A stretch of 64,000 nt of DNA from Microbulbifer sp. Q7 (GTDB lineage: Bacteria; Pseudomonadota; Gammaproteobacteria; Pseudomonadales; Cellvibrionaceae). The position numbers were made by a program, and so were the translations under genes. This document shows, piece by piece, positions 17,353-26,190 of the stretch (position 1 is its first letter; each line of letters starts with the position of its first letter). The notes under the pieces are model-generated. The model was given only the letters and a program-made list of their open reading frames with translations. It was not told the origin of the DNA and searched no databases. Where the stretch lies: NCBI RefSeq assembly GCF_001639145.1, contig NZ_LROY01000001.1:870501-934500 (forward strand). The letters run 5' to 3'.

Positions 17353-18339
17353 TTATACCGCGCCGAGCGTCAGCGGCGGCTGCTGCAGGGCAAACAGCTG
17401 TTCTCTCAGTGCCAGAATATGTTCCGCCCAATAGCGTGGCGAATTGAACCAGGGAAAGGCCCTGGGAAAGGCCGGGTCTTCCCAGCGCCGCGCCAGCCAG
17501 GCAGCGTGGTGCATCTGTCGCAGGCAGCGCAGTGGTTCTACCAGTTGTAATTGTGCCGGTTCGAAAGGGTAGAAGGTTTCGTAGCCTTCTACCACGGTAT
17601 CCAGATAGGCGGTCGCCTCGGCGCGGTCACCGGAAATCAGCATCCAGATATCCTGGATGGCCGGACCCTGCAGGCAGTCGTCCAGGTCCACAAACCAGGG
17701 CGTTTCACCGCGCCACAGGAAGTTGCCGCTGTGGCAGTCGCCGTGTAACCGCAGGGTGTTCCAGGGCCGATCAAATATTGGGGCAATCTGCTCGATGATA
17801 TGCGCGGTGGTGGTGGCATAGGCCTCCACATTCTCCCGCGGTAAAAAGTCACCGTTCAGAATAAATTCGCGGGCGTCGATGGCAAAGTGCTGCAGGCTCA
17901 GTGAATTGCGGTATTCGAACGGGCGCGAGGCGCCGATGGCGTGAATGCGCCCGAGCATGGTGCCCACCTGCTCCAGGTGCTCGAAGTTATCCAGTTCAAT
18001 CTGGTGGCCGCCGCGGCGTGGAAACAGCGCGAAGCGGAAACCGTGGGCCTCGTGCAGGGTCTGGCCATTGAACGTGAGCGGCGCCACAACGGGGATTTCT
18101 GCGTCTTCCAGCTCGAGGGCAAACTGGTGCTCCTCGTTGATCTGTTCGTCGCTCCAACGCCCGGGGCGATAGAACTTTGCGATCAGCGGCTGCGCCTCGT
18201 CGATACCCACCTGGTAGACGCGGTTTTCGTAGCTGTTGAGGGGAAAAATACGCGCGTCCGAGAGCAGGCCAACGCTCTCCACGCAATCGATGACCCGGTC
18301 CGGGGTGAGCGCGTCATAAGGATGTGACGATTCAGTCAT
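17353..18339 (-). CDS. srkA: stress-response kinase SrkA (YihE/RdoA)
   Basis: 328-residue APH/choline-kinase-like protein kinase that in E. coli opposes MazEF-linked death and supports stress and Cpx responses. Visible: the N-lobe SYENRVYQVG and the invariant Lys in PLIAKFYRPGRW. The catalytic loop is LHGDCHSGNFLW (Asp and Asn) and the metal site is FVDLDDCLQGP. Full length for the family (about 328). GGAG 7 nt before the start. Stands alone between cysE (41 nt away, same strand) and the divergent monooxygenase-like gene. Confidence 0.92.
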   Translation of the reverse strand: MTESSHPYDALTPDRVIDCVESVGLLSDARIFPLNSYENRVYQVGIDEAQPLIAKFYRPGRWSDEQINEEHQFALELEDAEIPVVAPLTFNGQTLHEAHGFRFALFPRRGGHQIELDNFEHLEQVGTMLGRIHAIGASRPFEYRNSLSLQHFAIDAREFILNGDFLPRENVEAYATTTAHIIEQIAPIFDRPWNTLRLHGDCHSGNFLWRGETPWFVDLDDCLQGPAIQDIWMLISGDRAEATAYLDTVVEGYETFYPFEPAQLQLVEPLRCLRQMHHAAWLARRWEDPAFPRAFPWFNSPRYWAEHILALREQLFALQQPPLTLGAV

Positions 18340-18439
18340 GGCGGCGCTCCAGTGAGCCTGGCGAGGCTCAGGTAAATAGGGGGCGCTATGCTAACGCGGT
18401 TGGGCGGTAGCACCAACCACCGACGATTGAGGAGGATTT

Positions 18440-18760
18440 GTGAAATACATCTTTGAAGTCACCATCAAACCCGGCCACACCGCCGAGCAATACGCCGATG
18501 CCTGGGTGCGCGCCTCGGAACTGATCCAGCAGGCCCCCGGCGCGCTGGGCACTGAGCTGCACCGCAAGATTGGTGAGTCGGACAAGCTTATCGCTATCGC
18601 CCGCTGGGAATCGAAGGCACATCGGGATGCGATGGAAAACAATCACAGCCCGGAGATCGTTAACATCATTCGCAGTGCCGCGCCTTTTGTGGAGATTCGG
18701 GTGCTTGGCTGTTACGACGAGCCGGAGTGGGTGGTAATACCGACGAACAGAACGGAGTAA
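18440..18760 (+). CDS. antibiotic biosynthesis monooxygenase (ABM)-like small protein
   Basis: 106 residues, ferredoxin-like alpha/beta dimer fold of the ABM/YgiN type: strand KYIFEVTIKPGH, helix AEQYADAWVRASELIQ, strand SDKLIAIARWESKAHRDAME, and a final strand with Trp. Function unknown; relatives act on quinones or heme, or merely bind. GTG start at 18440 with GGAGG 4-5 nt upstream. Bases 18596-18657 recur without a single change at 21306-21367, inside a pseudogene mosaic that ends in the tail of a diverged second copy of this gene. Confidence 0.75.
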   Translation: MKYIFEVTIKPGHTAEQYADAWVRASELIQQAPGALGTELHRKIGESDKLIAIARWESKAHRDAMENNHSPEIVNIIRSAAPFVEIRVLGCYDEPEWVVIPTNRTE

Positions 18761-18784
18761 TCGGCAACCTGGTTGTACCGGGCA

Positions 18785-18816
18785 GAAAAAAGGGCGCCCT
18801 GAAAACAGGGCGCCCT
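18785..18816 (-). terminator. terminator of the subtilase gene
   Basis: Perfect 11-bp stem AGGGCGCCCTG / CAGGGCGCCCT (18791-18801, 18806-18816), with a six-to-seven-U run on the minus strand, 46 nt past the protease stop. No T-run on the plus strand, so it serves the minus gene. Confidence 0.9.
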
Positions 18817-18862
18817 GATTGCTTGCGAACTATGGCGGGTTCGCGCTGTGTTTTAGCACAAC

Positions 18863-20845
18863 CTAATTGCTGTACCAGTAAGCATCCAAAGTCACGCCAC
18901 TAGCCCCGCTACGGGTGGCCTTGAGGCCGATATGCCAGGTGCCAGCGGCGGGGTTGGCAATGGTGCAGGACTCATTGTTGCCGCCACCAGTGTCGCGACA
19001 GTCATACTGTCCATTGGTGGGATTGGCGCCAAGGCGCAGATACAGGTTGACGTTACCAATGCCGCCAGAGGTGGATACCTCGAGGCTGGTGGCGCCGGCC
19101 GGAACAGCAATGGTGTAGTACTCCCACCCACGTGAAGCAACACTGATATTGCTCTCGCTAAAGCCATCGCTGTTCGGCCCGCCGCTGCCATCGCTGACAG
19201 TGACCGACTGGGTGCTGCTATCGGTAGCGCCATCGTCGTCGGTCACGGTCAGGGTGACAGAGTAGGTACCGGCAGCACCGTAGCTGTAGCTCGGGTTGGC
19301 GTCCGTTGAGCTGCCGCCATCACCGAAGTCCCAGCTGTGGCTGACAACACTGCCATCGCTATCGCTACTGGCATCGGTGAAGGTCACGAACAGGTCGGAA
19401 GCGTTAAACGTAAAGCTCGCGTTCGGTGCCTGATTGGTGGGGGTGCCACCGCCACCGACCGCATCGATCGCCGCGCTCGCATCAATAATGCCCGCGCCAC
19501 ATCCGCCAGTGCAGGCGCCGGGCAATGCGCGTGCGGTAGACTTGAGAGCGCTCTCAACCTGAGCCGGGGTAACGCCGCCATTGGCTGCGTACATCAGTGC
19601 GGCAACGCCGGATACGTGTGGTGCCGCCATGGACGTGCCCTGGTAGTACACATAGGACTCGGCGCCCGGACCAGTAGTGCCGTCGTTCAGGGTAGAGGCG
19701 ACACCGTGGGTTCCGTCGTAAGCGACATCACCACCCGGCGCGCTCACATCTACGGTTGTACCGAAGTTGGAGTAGTAGGCGCGGGCGCCGAAGCGCTCGG
19801 TAGCCGCGACAGAAATCACGTTGTCACAGCTGGCCGGGCGATAACCGGAAGCGTCGGCGTCGCTGTTGCCCGCACTGACAACAACCGTTGAGCCATTGGC
19901 AACCGCCGTATCAATCGCACTTTGATAAGTGGAGTCACAGGCGCCGCTACCGCCAAGGCTCATGTTAATGACTTGTGCCGGATTTGCGTTCACCGGCACA
20001 CCGGAAACGTTGCCACCGGAAGCCCACACGATACCGTCCGCAATATCGGACAGGTAACCACCACATTTGCCCAATACCCGCACCGGGACTACTTTCGCAT
20101 CAAAGGCAACGCCGGCAACACCCTTGTTGTTGCCGGTAACGGCCGCCACGGTGCCGGCCACATGGGTACCGTGCCAGCTGCTGCTCTGGTCTTGCGGTGG
20201 GTTAAAGAGGCCGCACTCATTGCGTGACACCGCATCGCCGGGGTCAGAGGCATCCGCGTCGCGGCCGTCGCCATCGTTCGACACAAAAGTGTCGTCGATA
20301 AAGTCGTAGCCGGGCAGAATATTGGCATCGAGATCCGAGTGGTACACGTATCCGGTATCGAGTACCGCAACGGTCACGCCCGCGCCGGTCTGCTTGTCCC
20401 ACGCTGCCGGCAGATTGATACCGCCGGTGGCTTCAAAGTAGTGCCACTGGACGTTGTAGTAGGTGTCGTTCGGCGTGTACTGCGGCACCATAAAAGCATC
20501 TTCCTCGACGGAAAGAATATTTGGATCGGCTTCCAGTGTGGCCTGCAGCTTCTTTAGTTGGCCCGGTGCCATGCGTTTTTCCAGTCGGAATACCTGGCGA
20601 TCCGCGAGCGCCATTTTGCGCAAATGCCCCATCTTCACGCCGCCACGATTAGATAAAATGCTTGCCTGCGACTGCCAGTCGCGCGTCTGGTTGTCTTTGT
20701 AGCGAACGATCAGGCGCTGCGGGACATTGGAAAAATCTGCATCGACAGAGATCTGCGCAACAGCCTGTGAGTGATTGCCGAGTAGCCCGAGCGTGGTGAT
20801 TGCCGAAAGCGCGAAAAAAGAGTACCCCTTTAGAATGGATTTCAT
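18863..20845 (-). CDS. secreted S8 serine protease with PKD and PPC domains
   Basis: 660-residue subtilase. Signal peptide about 1-31. Inhibitor-I9-type propeptide about 40-120 (RLIVRYK...LSVEEDAFMVPQ). Catalytic domain with Asp163 (VAVLDTGY), His225 (SWHGTHVAG), oxyanion Asn in SAGNSDA and Ser405 (GTSMAAPHVSG). Then a PKD domain (about 480-560, WDFGDGGSS) and a C-terminal bacterial pre-peptidase PPC domain (about 565-660). These accessory domains usually bind insoluble protein or keep the fold during secretion. Expected to be exported and self-processed to degrade environmental protein. Monocistronic, with a strong terminator. Full length, triad intact. Confidence 0.95.
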   Translation of the reverse strand: MKSILKGYSFFALSAITTLGLLGNHSQAVAQISVDADFSNVPQRLIVRYKDNQTRDWQSQASILSNRGGVKMGHLRKMALADRQVFRLEKRMAPGQLKKLQATLEADPNILSVEEDAFMVPQYTPNDTYYNVQWHYFEATGGINLPAAWDKQTGAGVTVAVLDTGYVYHSDLDANILPGYDFIDDTFVSNDGDGRDADASDPGDAVSRNECGLFNPPQDQSSSWHGTHVAGTVAAVTGNNKGVAGVAFDAKVVPVRVLGKCGGYLSDIADGIVWASGGNVSGVPVNANPAQVINMSLGGSGACDSTYQSAIDTAVANGSTVVVSAGNSDADASGYRPASCDNVISVAATERFGARAYYSNFGTTVDVSAPGGDVAYDGTHGVASTLNDGTTGPGAESYVYYQGTSMAAPHVSGVAALMYAANGGVTPAQVESALKSTARALPGACTGGCGAGIIDASAAIDAVGGGGTPTNQAPNASFTFNASDLFVTFTDASSDSDGSVVSHSWDFGDGGSSTDANPSYSYGAAGTYSVTLTVTDDDGATDSSTQSVTVSDGSGGPNSDGFSESNISVASRGWEYYTIAVPAGATSLEVSTSGGIGNVNLYLRLGANPTNGQYDCRDTGGGNNESCTIANPAAGTWHIGLKATRSGASGVTLDAYWYSN

Positions 20846-21103
20846 TCTTATTTTTCTCCCCGTAAAAGGATCTATGTTTGGGTGGTGCGCTGGGTTGCAG
20901 CGAACTGCTGTTGGCAGGGCTACTACGCAGCAATAATTTGCGCCGGTACGAGTAGCCGATAAGGCTGCGCGCGATGGAAAGCCGCAAGTTCGACATTGGT
21001 TAAACGCCGATGGACCACTGTAAGCGATATCTGGTTCGCGAGTGCTAGACCTTGGTCACGGGAATTGCATGATTTTTACGCCAATTAATGTAATCTCATC
21101 GTA
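20846..21103 (+). other. gene-free leader region
   Basis: 258 bp upstream of the subtilase. It presumably holds the protease promoter on the minus strand, but I see no convincing -35/-10 pair, operator or coding frame. Confidence 0.5.
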
Positions 21104-21281
21104 CTTTGCTGATCACATAGCGGTTCTTGATCCCCGACGCCTTCTCGATTAATTCCGCGGAAAAATAAGGCTTCGCCTGCATCTCGCAGGACTCGATGGC
21201 ATCGGCGTTGTCGCGGTTGAACTTCTCGGCAAATGTATTGAGCGCCAGCACCAGCCCTTCTTTGCTAATGGCGTCCGGTGG
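21104..21281 (-). pseudogene. fragment of the FabH-like gene
   Basis: These 178 bases match 24875-25052 (codons about 20-78 of the FabH-like gene at 23964-25109) with 9 substitutions and no gaps, about 95% identity, in the same orientation. One change makes a stop in the source frame's sense (AATTAAT for AATTTAT), so it is not coding. The right edge is the 7-base overlap CCGGTGG shared with the next fragment. Confidence 0.9.
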
Positions 21282-21305
21282 TGATCACATCGTCCATCAA
21301 CCCGA
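21275..21305 (-). pseudogene. fragment of comF
   Basis: 31 bases equal to 25392-25422 with one substitution. This is the part of comF coding the PRPP-binding loop (VDDVITTGAT). Joined to the previous fragment through the shared CCGGTGG. Confidence 0.75.
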
Positions 21306-21467
21306 ATCGCCCGCTGGGAATCGAAGGCACATCGGGATGCGATGGAAAACAATCACAGCCCGGAGATTGAAAAGATCATCAAGAGCGCTGCGCCGTTTGT
21401 GGAAATTCGCAGCCTGGGGGGATATGAGGAGCCGGAGTGGGTGGTGCGGCCCTCCGTAGCGGAGTGA
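21306..21467 (+). pseudogene. 3' end of a second ABM-like gene, partly converted
   Basis: In frame to TGA at 21465 this reads as the last 53 codons of an ABM-like protein (ending PEWVVRPSVAE). The first 62 bases (21306-21367) are identical to 18596-18657 of the intact gene. The rest is clearly homologous but diverged (EIEKIIKSAAPFVEIRSLGG against EIVNIIRSAAPFVEIRVLGC). The 5' half is missing and replaced by the fragments to the left, so no product is expected. Confidence 0.85.
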
Positions 21468-21493
21468 GTGCTCCGGAGGACCTCACAAGCGAA

Positions 21494-21832
21494 TCAGTCC
21501 GCTGCGGTCTGGGGGCCAATGACACCACTGACTGCCACGATTTTGTCGGCCGGGAAACCGCCCAGCTTGGCGTGCTTGGCAATGATTTCCTTATTGGGAG
21601 CCTGGTAGACGCAATAGAACTTGTCTTCGGCCACATAGCTTTGCTGCCACACAATTTCCGGGCCGAGAGACTCCAGTATTGCGCGTGACTTTTGCGAGAT
21701 GGATTTCAGCTCCGCGGGTGTCAGATGCTGGGCACCGGGTATGGTGCGCTCGATAATGTACTGTTGGCCGTCGGCAGCGAATACTGCGGTACTGGTCAGC
21801 ATCAGAATAAAAGCGATCAGTGAATTACGCAT
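21494..21832 (-). CDS. secreted DUF4242-family small protein
   Basis: 112 residues from the ATG at 21832 (AGGAG 8 nt upstream). Signal peptide about 1-20 (SLIAFILMLTSTAVFAA), then one DUF4242 ferredoxin-like domain starting YIIERTIPGAQHLT and ending AVSGVIGPQ. A Tyr/Cys/His-containing face (FYCVYQAP, AKHAK) resembles the nickel-binding SCO4226 type, but metal binding is only inferred. Exported to periplasm or outside. Divergent from a CadC-like regulator, which could control it. Confidence 0.75.
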   Translation of the reverse strand: MRNSLIAFILMLTSTAVFAADGQQYIIERTIPGAQHLTPAELKSISQKSRAILESLGPEIVWQQSYVAEDKFYCVYQAPNKEIIAKHAKLGGFPADKIVAVSGVIGPQTAAD

Positions 21833-21847
21833 GGTGGGGATCTCCTG

Positions 21848-21883
21848 GGTAGGCGCATTGGTAGGCGCATTGGTAGGCGCACT
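21848..21883. repeat. three tandem 12-bp repeats
   Basis: GGTAGGCGCATT repeated three times, the last with one change, 16 nt upstream of the DUF4242 gene start and just behind its ribosome site. May be a binding site array or a slippage tract in the leader. Confidence 0.8.
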
Positions 21884-22086
21884 GCGTTGTAACGGTTGAA
21901 CCTTCGGTAAGCCTCGCGTTGCTGTGCAGGCTTGCCATCCATACAACCAGCCGCGCCTGCTGGTCACAATGAATTGGCGCCTGATCTTTACCTGAACTGG
22001 CAAATACCGTTAAATCAATAAGTTAGCGGTACACCTGAACTGCGCTTTTGGCGCGGATAGCCAGCAGACTGGGTCCGGAGTGGCGT

Positions 22087-23934
22087 ATGGCGACACTGTG
22101 TTTCGGAGAATTTGAGCTCGAGACGGGGCGCAAGCGACTGCTGTGCCGCGGCAGACTGGTTGCTGTTCAGGAGCAGCCCCTGCGCCTGTTGTCATTGTTG
22201 CTGGCAAACCCGGGAGAAGTGGTAACCCGCGAGCAGGTCTGCACGCAGTTCTGGCCGGAAGACGCGACCGGCATTCTCGACGACAACCTGAATACCCTGG
22301 TGCGCAAATTGCGCCAGGCCCTCAACGACTCCGCCCGCAGCCCGCGCTTTGTCGAAACAGTACCCCGGCAGGGGTATCGGTTTATTGCTCCCGTCACTTG
22401 TCAGGGCGACCTCCCACAGCCGAGCACACCAGTCAATCTACAGAAATTCAGCGGACGCCCCTGGCAATGGTTGGCGGCCGGGTGTGTCGCTGTGGTGGCG
22501 CTGGGCTTTTTCTTCCCGCAATCGCGCGATTTGCTGAATCTGGGCAGTGCGCAGTCCAGGCAATTTGAATCGGTGGCGGTGCTCCCATTTGTAAACGCCA
22601 GTGAGGATAACGCGCGCGATTATTTCAGCGATGGGCTGGCCGACGACATCCTGAATCGCTTGTCGGGGTTTCCCGGCCTGCGCGTTGTTTCCCGAACCTC
22701 CTCATTTTCGATTCCACAATCCGGTCTCGACGCCCGTGGCATTGGTGAACTGCTGGCGACGGATGCGCTGGTGGAAGGCAGTGTGCGCAGAGACGGAGAG
22801 CAGCTGCGCATCAACGTGCGCCTCGTGGATACCAGCAGTGGCTATCAACTGTGGTCGCGCAGCTATCAACGGGAACTGACGGATATATTTTCGGTGCAGG
22901 AAAACATCGCGCTGGAGGTTGCCAGCGCACTGGCCGGAGAGTTGCGAAGTGATTTGGATAACGCCCAGCGCGTTGCTGATATTTTACCGGCGGCTTACGA
23001 TCACTATCTTCGTGGCCGCTATGCCTGGCACCAGCGCACGGAAAAAGACCTGCACGGGGCGGTGGAAAGCTTTGAGCAGGCCATTGCGCTTGCGCCGGAC
23101 TACGCGCCCGCGTGGGCCGGGTTAGCGGACGCGCTGGCGGTGCTGGGCTTTTACGATTACCTGCCCCCGGCCGAAGCCTTTACCCGCGCGCGGGGTGCCG
23201 CCCGCCGCACCCTGCAACTCGACCCCACCAACGCCTCCGCAGAAGCCAATCTCGGCTATGTGGCACTGTATTACGACTGGGATTTGCAGGAAGCCGAAGC
23301 CCGCTTTCGGCAGGCCATCGCCTTCAATCCCGATACCTCCAAACCGCACCAGTGGTACGCCAATCTCCTGGTGGCTGCCGGCCGTTTTGATGAGGCGGAG
23401 CGCGCAATGCGCCGGGCGACGGAACTGGATCCGCTTTCCCTGATCGCGAACGCGGCACTGGGGTGGGTGCTCTACCATGCAGGGGCTTATCCAGCGGCGC
23501 TCGAGCAACTGGCGCTGGCGCAGGAGCTTAATCCCGATTTCGAGCTGGTCTACCTGTGGCGCGGCTGGACACTGGAGGCGATGGGTGATTTGCCGGGCGC
23601 AATTGCTTCACTGCGAGAGAATGTGCGCCGCTCTGGTGGTGGCGCCATCGGAGTAGCATCACTGGCCAGGGCGCTGGCACTGAATGGCAATGAGGGTGAG
23701 GCGCGCGCACTGCTGCAAGAGCTGGACGCACAAGGCGCCTATCTGCCCGCCTACGAGATGGCGAAAGCCTATCTCGCGCTGGGTGATCCGGCGGCCGCGC
23801 AGCAGTGGTTACAGCGAGCCTTGGTCCAGCGTTCCCATTCCATGGTGTTTTTGAACGTAGACCCGCAGTTGGCCGCGATGCGCGGCAGCGCTGAATTCAG
23901 GGAGCTGGCGGCGCGGGTGATGCCGCACCGCTAG
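22087..23934 (+). CDS. CadC/ToxR-like membrane transcription regulator with TPR sensor
   Basis: 615 residues. N-terminal OmpR/PhoB winged helix (about 1-100; FGEFELETGRKRLL, VVTREQVCTQFWP, RLRQALND-type recognition part, RFVETVPRQGYRF). One TM helix follows (WLAAGCVAVVALGFFF). Then a FlgO/TolB-N-like domain (VAVLPFVNASEDNARDYFSDG to ELTDIFSVQENIA) and about eight TPR units to the end. Such proteins sense envelope signals and bind DNA at the membrane, or serve as adenylate-cyclase-associated scaffolds. GGAG 6 nt before the ATG at 22087 decides the start; an in-frame TTG at 22048 is less likely. Divergent from the DUF4242 gene, its most obvious target. Confidence 0.85.
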   Translation: MATLCFGEFELETGRKRLLCRGRLVAVQEQPLRLLSLLLANPGEVVTREQVCTQFWPEDATGILDDNLNTLVRKLRQALNDSARSPRFVETVPRQGYRFIAPVTCQGDLPQPSTPVNLQKFSGRPWQWLAAGCVAVVALGFFFPQSRDLLNLGSAQSRQFESVAVLPFVNASEDNARDYFSDGLADDILNRLSGFPGLRVVSRTSSFSIPQSGLDARGIGELLATDALVEGSVRRDGEQLRINVRLVDTSSGYQLWSRSYQRELTDIFSVQENIALEVASALAGELRSDLDNAQRVADILPAAYDHYLRGRYAWHQRTEKDLHGAVESFEQAIALAPDYAPAWAGLADALAVLGFYDYLPPAEAFTRARGAARRTLQLDPTNASAEANLGYVALYYDWDLQEAEARFRQAIAFNPDTSKPHQWYANLLVAAGRFDEAERAMRRATELDPLSLIANAALGWVLYHAGAYPAALEQLALAQELNPDFELVYLWRGWTLEAMGDLPGAIASLRENVRRSGGGAIGVASLARALALNGNEGEARALLQELDAQGAYLPAYEMAKAYLALGDPAAAQQWLQRALVQRSHSMVFLNVDPQLAAMRGSAEFRELAARVMPHR

Positions 23935-23963
23935 GGGTATTTCCGGCGACTTCCCTGGCGCCG

Positions 23964-25109
23964 TCAGACCGCGACTTTCTCCAGCGCCAGGCTGCCAATG
24001 GAATAGCCCGCGCCGAACGAGCAGATCACGCCTTTGCTGCCCACCGGCAGGTCGTCGCTGTTCAGGTTGAACGCAATCACCGAACCGGCACAACCGGTAT
24101 TCGCATAGCGGTCGAGCACAATCGGGGCCCGCTCCGGGGTGGCGTCGTCACCCATCAGCTTCTTCGCGATCAGCAGGTTCATGTTGATGTTCGCCTGGTG
24201 CAGCCACCAGCGGTCAACCGCGTTCGGCTCGAAGCCCAGTTCCTGCACCTGACTTTCCAAATGTGCGGCCGCCATTGGGCACACTTCCTTGAACACCTTG
24301 CGACCGTTCTGGCGGAACAGCTTGCCCTCGCCGAACGGATCCACATCCGCGGCGCGGGAGGTATAGCTGACGTTGGAGCGAATATTGTTGGAAAACACGG
24401 TTTTCGCCTTGGTGCCGAGAATTTCCCAGGCCGTGTCCGCGTTGCAGGTGTCCTTGCGTTCCACCACCGTGGCCACGGCCACATCGCCAAAAATAAAGTG
24501 GCTGTCGCGGTCGGTGAAATCCACCTGCGGTGATGCCAGTTCCGGGTTGATCACCAACACCGCTTTGGCGGAACCGGAGCTGATCGCATCCACCGCCCGC
24601 TGCAGGGCAAAAGTGGCGGAGGAGCAGGCCACTTCCATATCAAACGCAAAACCGTCGATACCCAGTTCGCCCTGAATCTCGATGGCGATGGCCGGGTAGG
24701 CGCGCTGCAGGTAGGACGCCCCCACGATCACCGCGTCGATGTCTTCCGGCTTCTTGTTGGCTTTTTCCAGCGCCAGCTTGGCCGCTTTCAGGCCCATTTC
24801 TGCCTGCAGGCACAGCTCTTCATCGGCGCGCTCCGGCAGGTAGGGGCGCATGCGCTCCGGGTCGAGGATGCCCTCTTTGCTGATCACATAGCGGTTCTTG
24901 ATCCCCGACGCCTTCTCGATAAATTCCGCGGAAGAATAGGGCTTCGCCTGCTTCTCGCCGGACTCGATGGCATCGGCGTTGTCGCGGTTGAATTTCTCGG
25001 CAAATGTATTGAGCGCCAGCACCAGCTCTTCGTTGCTGATGGCGTCCGGTGGCGTCCACAGGCCGGTACCGCTGATCACAATGCCGCGGGGCATTTTGAA
25101 TTCACTCAT
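23964..25109 (-). CDS. 3-oxoacyl-ACP synthase III (FabH-like, long form)
   Basis: 381-residue thiolase-fold enzyme that condenses an acyl-CoA with malonyl-ACP. Triad: Cys162 (MEVACSSATFA), His304 (WWLHQANINM), Asn337 (YANTGCAGSV). It is about 60 residues longer than housekeeping FabH, with an insertion near residues 35-95 (SNEELVLALNTFAEKFNRDN to MRPYLPERAD), a form seen beside FabH in many gammaproteobacteria. It may prefer other primers. The family's role in initiation is known; the substrate here is inferred. A 178-bp piece of its 5' part recurs as junk at 21104-21281. Convergent with the CadC-like gene. Confidence 0.9.
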   Translation of the reverse strand: MSEFKMPRGIVISGTGLWTPPDAISNEELVLALNTFAEKFNRDNADAIESGEKQAKPYSSAEFIEKASGIKNRYVISKEGILDPERMRPYLPERADEELCLQAEMGLKAAKLALEKANKKPEDIDAVIVGASYLQRAYPAIAIEIQGELGIDGFAFDMEVACSSATFALQRAVDAISSGSAKAVLVINPELASPQVDFTDRDSHFIFGDVAVATVVERKDTCNADTAWEILGTKAKTVFSNNIRSNVSYTSRAADVDPFGEGKLFRQNGRKVFKEVCPMAAAHLESQVQELGFEPNAVDRWWLHQANINMNLLIAKKLMGDDATPERAPIVLDRYANTGCAGSVIAFNLNSDDLPVGSKGVICSFGAGYSIGSLALEKVAV

Positions 25110-25306
25110 CTTCTCTATCCCATCATCCTGTGCTGTTCACCTGTGGGGGCCATGGCCGGTACAGGCGGACTTCTTTTATAACGTTAGCAGCCGGTGGAAT
25201 TTTGCGCAGCCGCTGAAAGGGGCGACTATTGTGGCGCCTGGGGTCACAGTGGTCTAGGAAGGTGCACGGGAGTACCGCTTGGTCATTGGGGGGATTTGGC
25301 TGAGTG

Positions 25307-26029
25307 CTAAGGGGTTCTGGCCAGGGCGAAGCTGGTGACCTGCGCGGCGCCGGCTTCGAGCAACGATTGGGCGGCGGCCTCCTGCGTGGCACCGGTGGTG
25401 ATCACATCGTCCACCAACCCGATATGCCGCCCGGCCACCCTCGGCTGGGCCTGGAAACTGTTGGCGAGGTTCCTCCGCCGCTGGGCGCGGTTGAGGGCCT
25501 GCTGGCTGTCGGTGGGAGCAACCTTGCGCAGGGCGCGGGCATCCACCGGTATCTGCCAGTGGTTGCCGAGAATATCCGCGATCAGTTGTGCCTGGTTGTA
25601 TCCGCGCTCGAACAGTTGCTTGCGCCAGTGCATGGGCACCGGCACCAGCAGGTCCGGGCGCTGGTCGCTGTCCAGATACGGCAGGAGTTCGGCGGCGGTG
25701 AGCTCCGCCAGGGTGCGGCCAGCGGCAAAGTCGCGTCGGTACTTGAAGCCCTGTACCAACTGCGCCACCGGGTAGGCGTACACCCAGCAGGCGTAGCTGC
25801 GGTTTTGCGGTGGTGCCTGTTGCAGGCAACGGGCGCAGGCGCGGTCGTCCGGGCTTGCCAGTGGCAGGGCGCAGTGCTGGCAGGCGTGGCCAAGCGAGGG
25901 CAGGTCTTGCCGGCAGGGCGTGCAGATGCCGGCGCAGGGCACCGGGCCGTCGCCGCACAGCAGGCAGCGCGCCAGATGCCGGTCGAGCGTACTGCCCAAC
26001 AGCTGGCCTAGTGAGCGCATCAGTGCCAT
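25307..26029 (-). CDS. comF: ComF/GntX family phosphoribosyltransferase-like protein
   Basis: 240 residues from ATG at 26029 (GGAGG 6-7 nt upstream; longer in-frame starts lack a site). N-terminal zinc-ribbon-like Cys pairs (CLLCGDGPVPCAGICTPC; CQHCALP...CARC), then a type I PRTase domain with VPVPMHWRKQLFERGYNQA and the PRPP loop LVDDVITTGATQEAA. Homologues are needed for DNA uptake (ComF) or carbon use from DNA (GntX); biochemistry is unsettled. Divergent from bioB, and the BirA-type operator lies between the two starts. Confidence 0.92.
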   Translation of the reverse strand: MALMRSLGQLLGSTLDRHLARCLLCGDGPVPCAGICTPCRQDLPSLGHACQHCALPLASPDDRACARCLQQAPPQNRSYACWVYAYPVAQLVQGFKYRRDFAAGRTLAELTAAELLPYLDSDQRPDLLVPVPMHWRKQLFERGYNQAQLIADILGNHWQIPVDARALRKVAPTDSQQALNRAQRRRNLANSFQAQPRVAGRHIGLVDDVITTGATQEAAAQSLLEAGAAQVTSFALARTP

Positions 26030-26052
26030 CGCAATCCTCCCTGATTGTCGAC

Positions 26053-26106
26053 TTGTAAACCGTGCTCGGTTCTCTTGGTTGACAGCGAGGGGGCCGTGGC
26101 TACACT
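26053..26106 (+). promoter_or_regulatory. BirA-type operator overlapping the bioB promoter
   Basis: TTGTAAACC (26053-26061), exactly 15 bp, then GGTTGACAG (26077-26085). This is the two-half-site layout of the E. coli BirA box (TTGTAAACC-N15-GGTTTACAA) with two changes in the right half. The right half contains the -35 TTGACA (26079-26084); TACACT (26101-26106) stands 16 bp later as -10. Biotinyl-AMP-loaded BirA bound here would block RNA polymerase. Confidence 0.85.
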
Positions 26107-26190
26107 GGCTGCCTTTGATGGAAACCCGGTTATTGAACCGATCCCGACGCTGTGACCATCGTGTCCCGTCGCCCGAGGAGAATAATTCCT

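Noticed and set aside
21196..21459. 87-codon frame across the mosaic locus
   Set aside because: It is the out-of-frame translation of the joined gene fragments.
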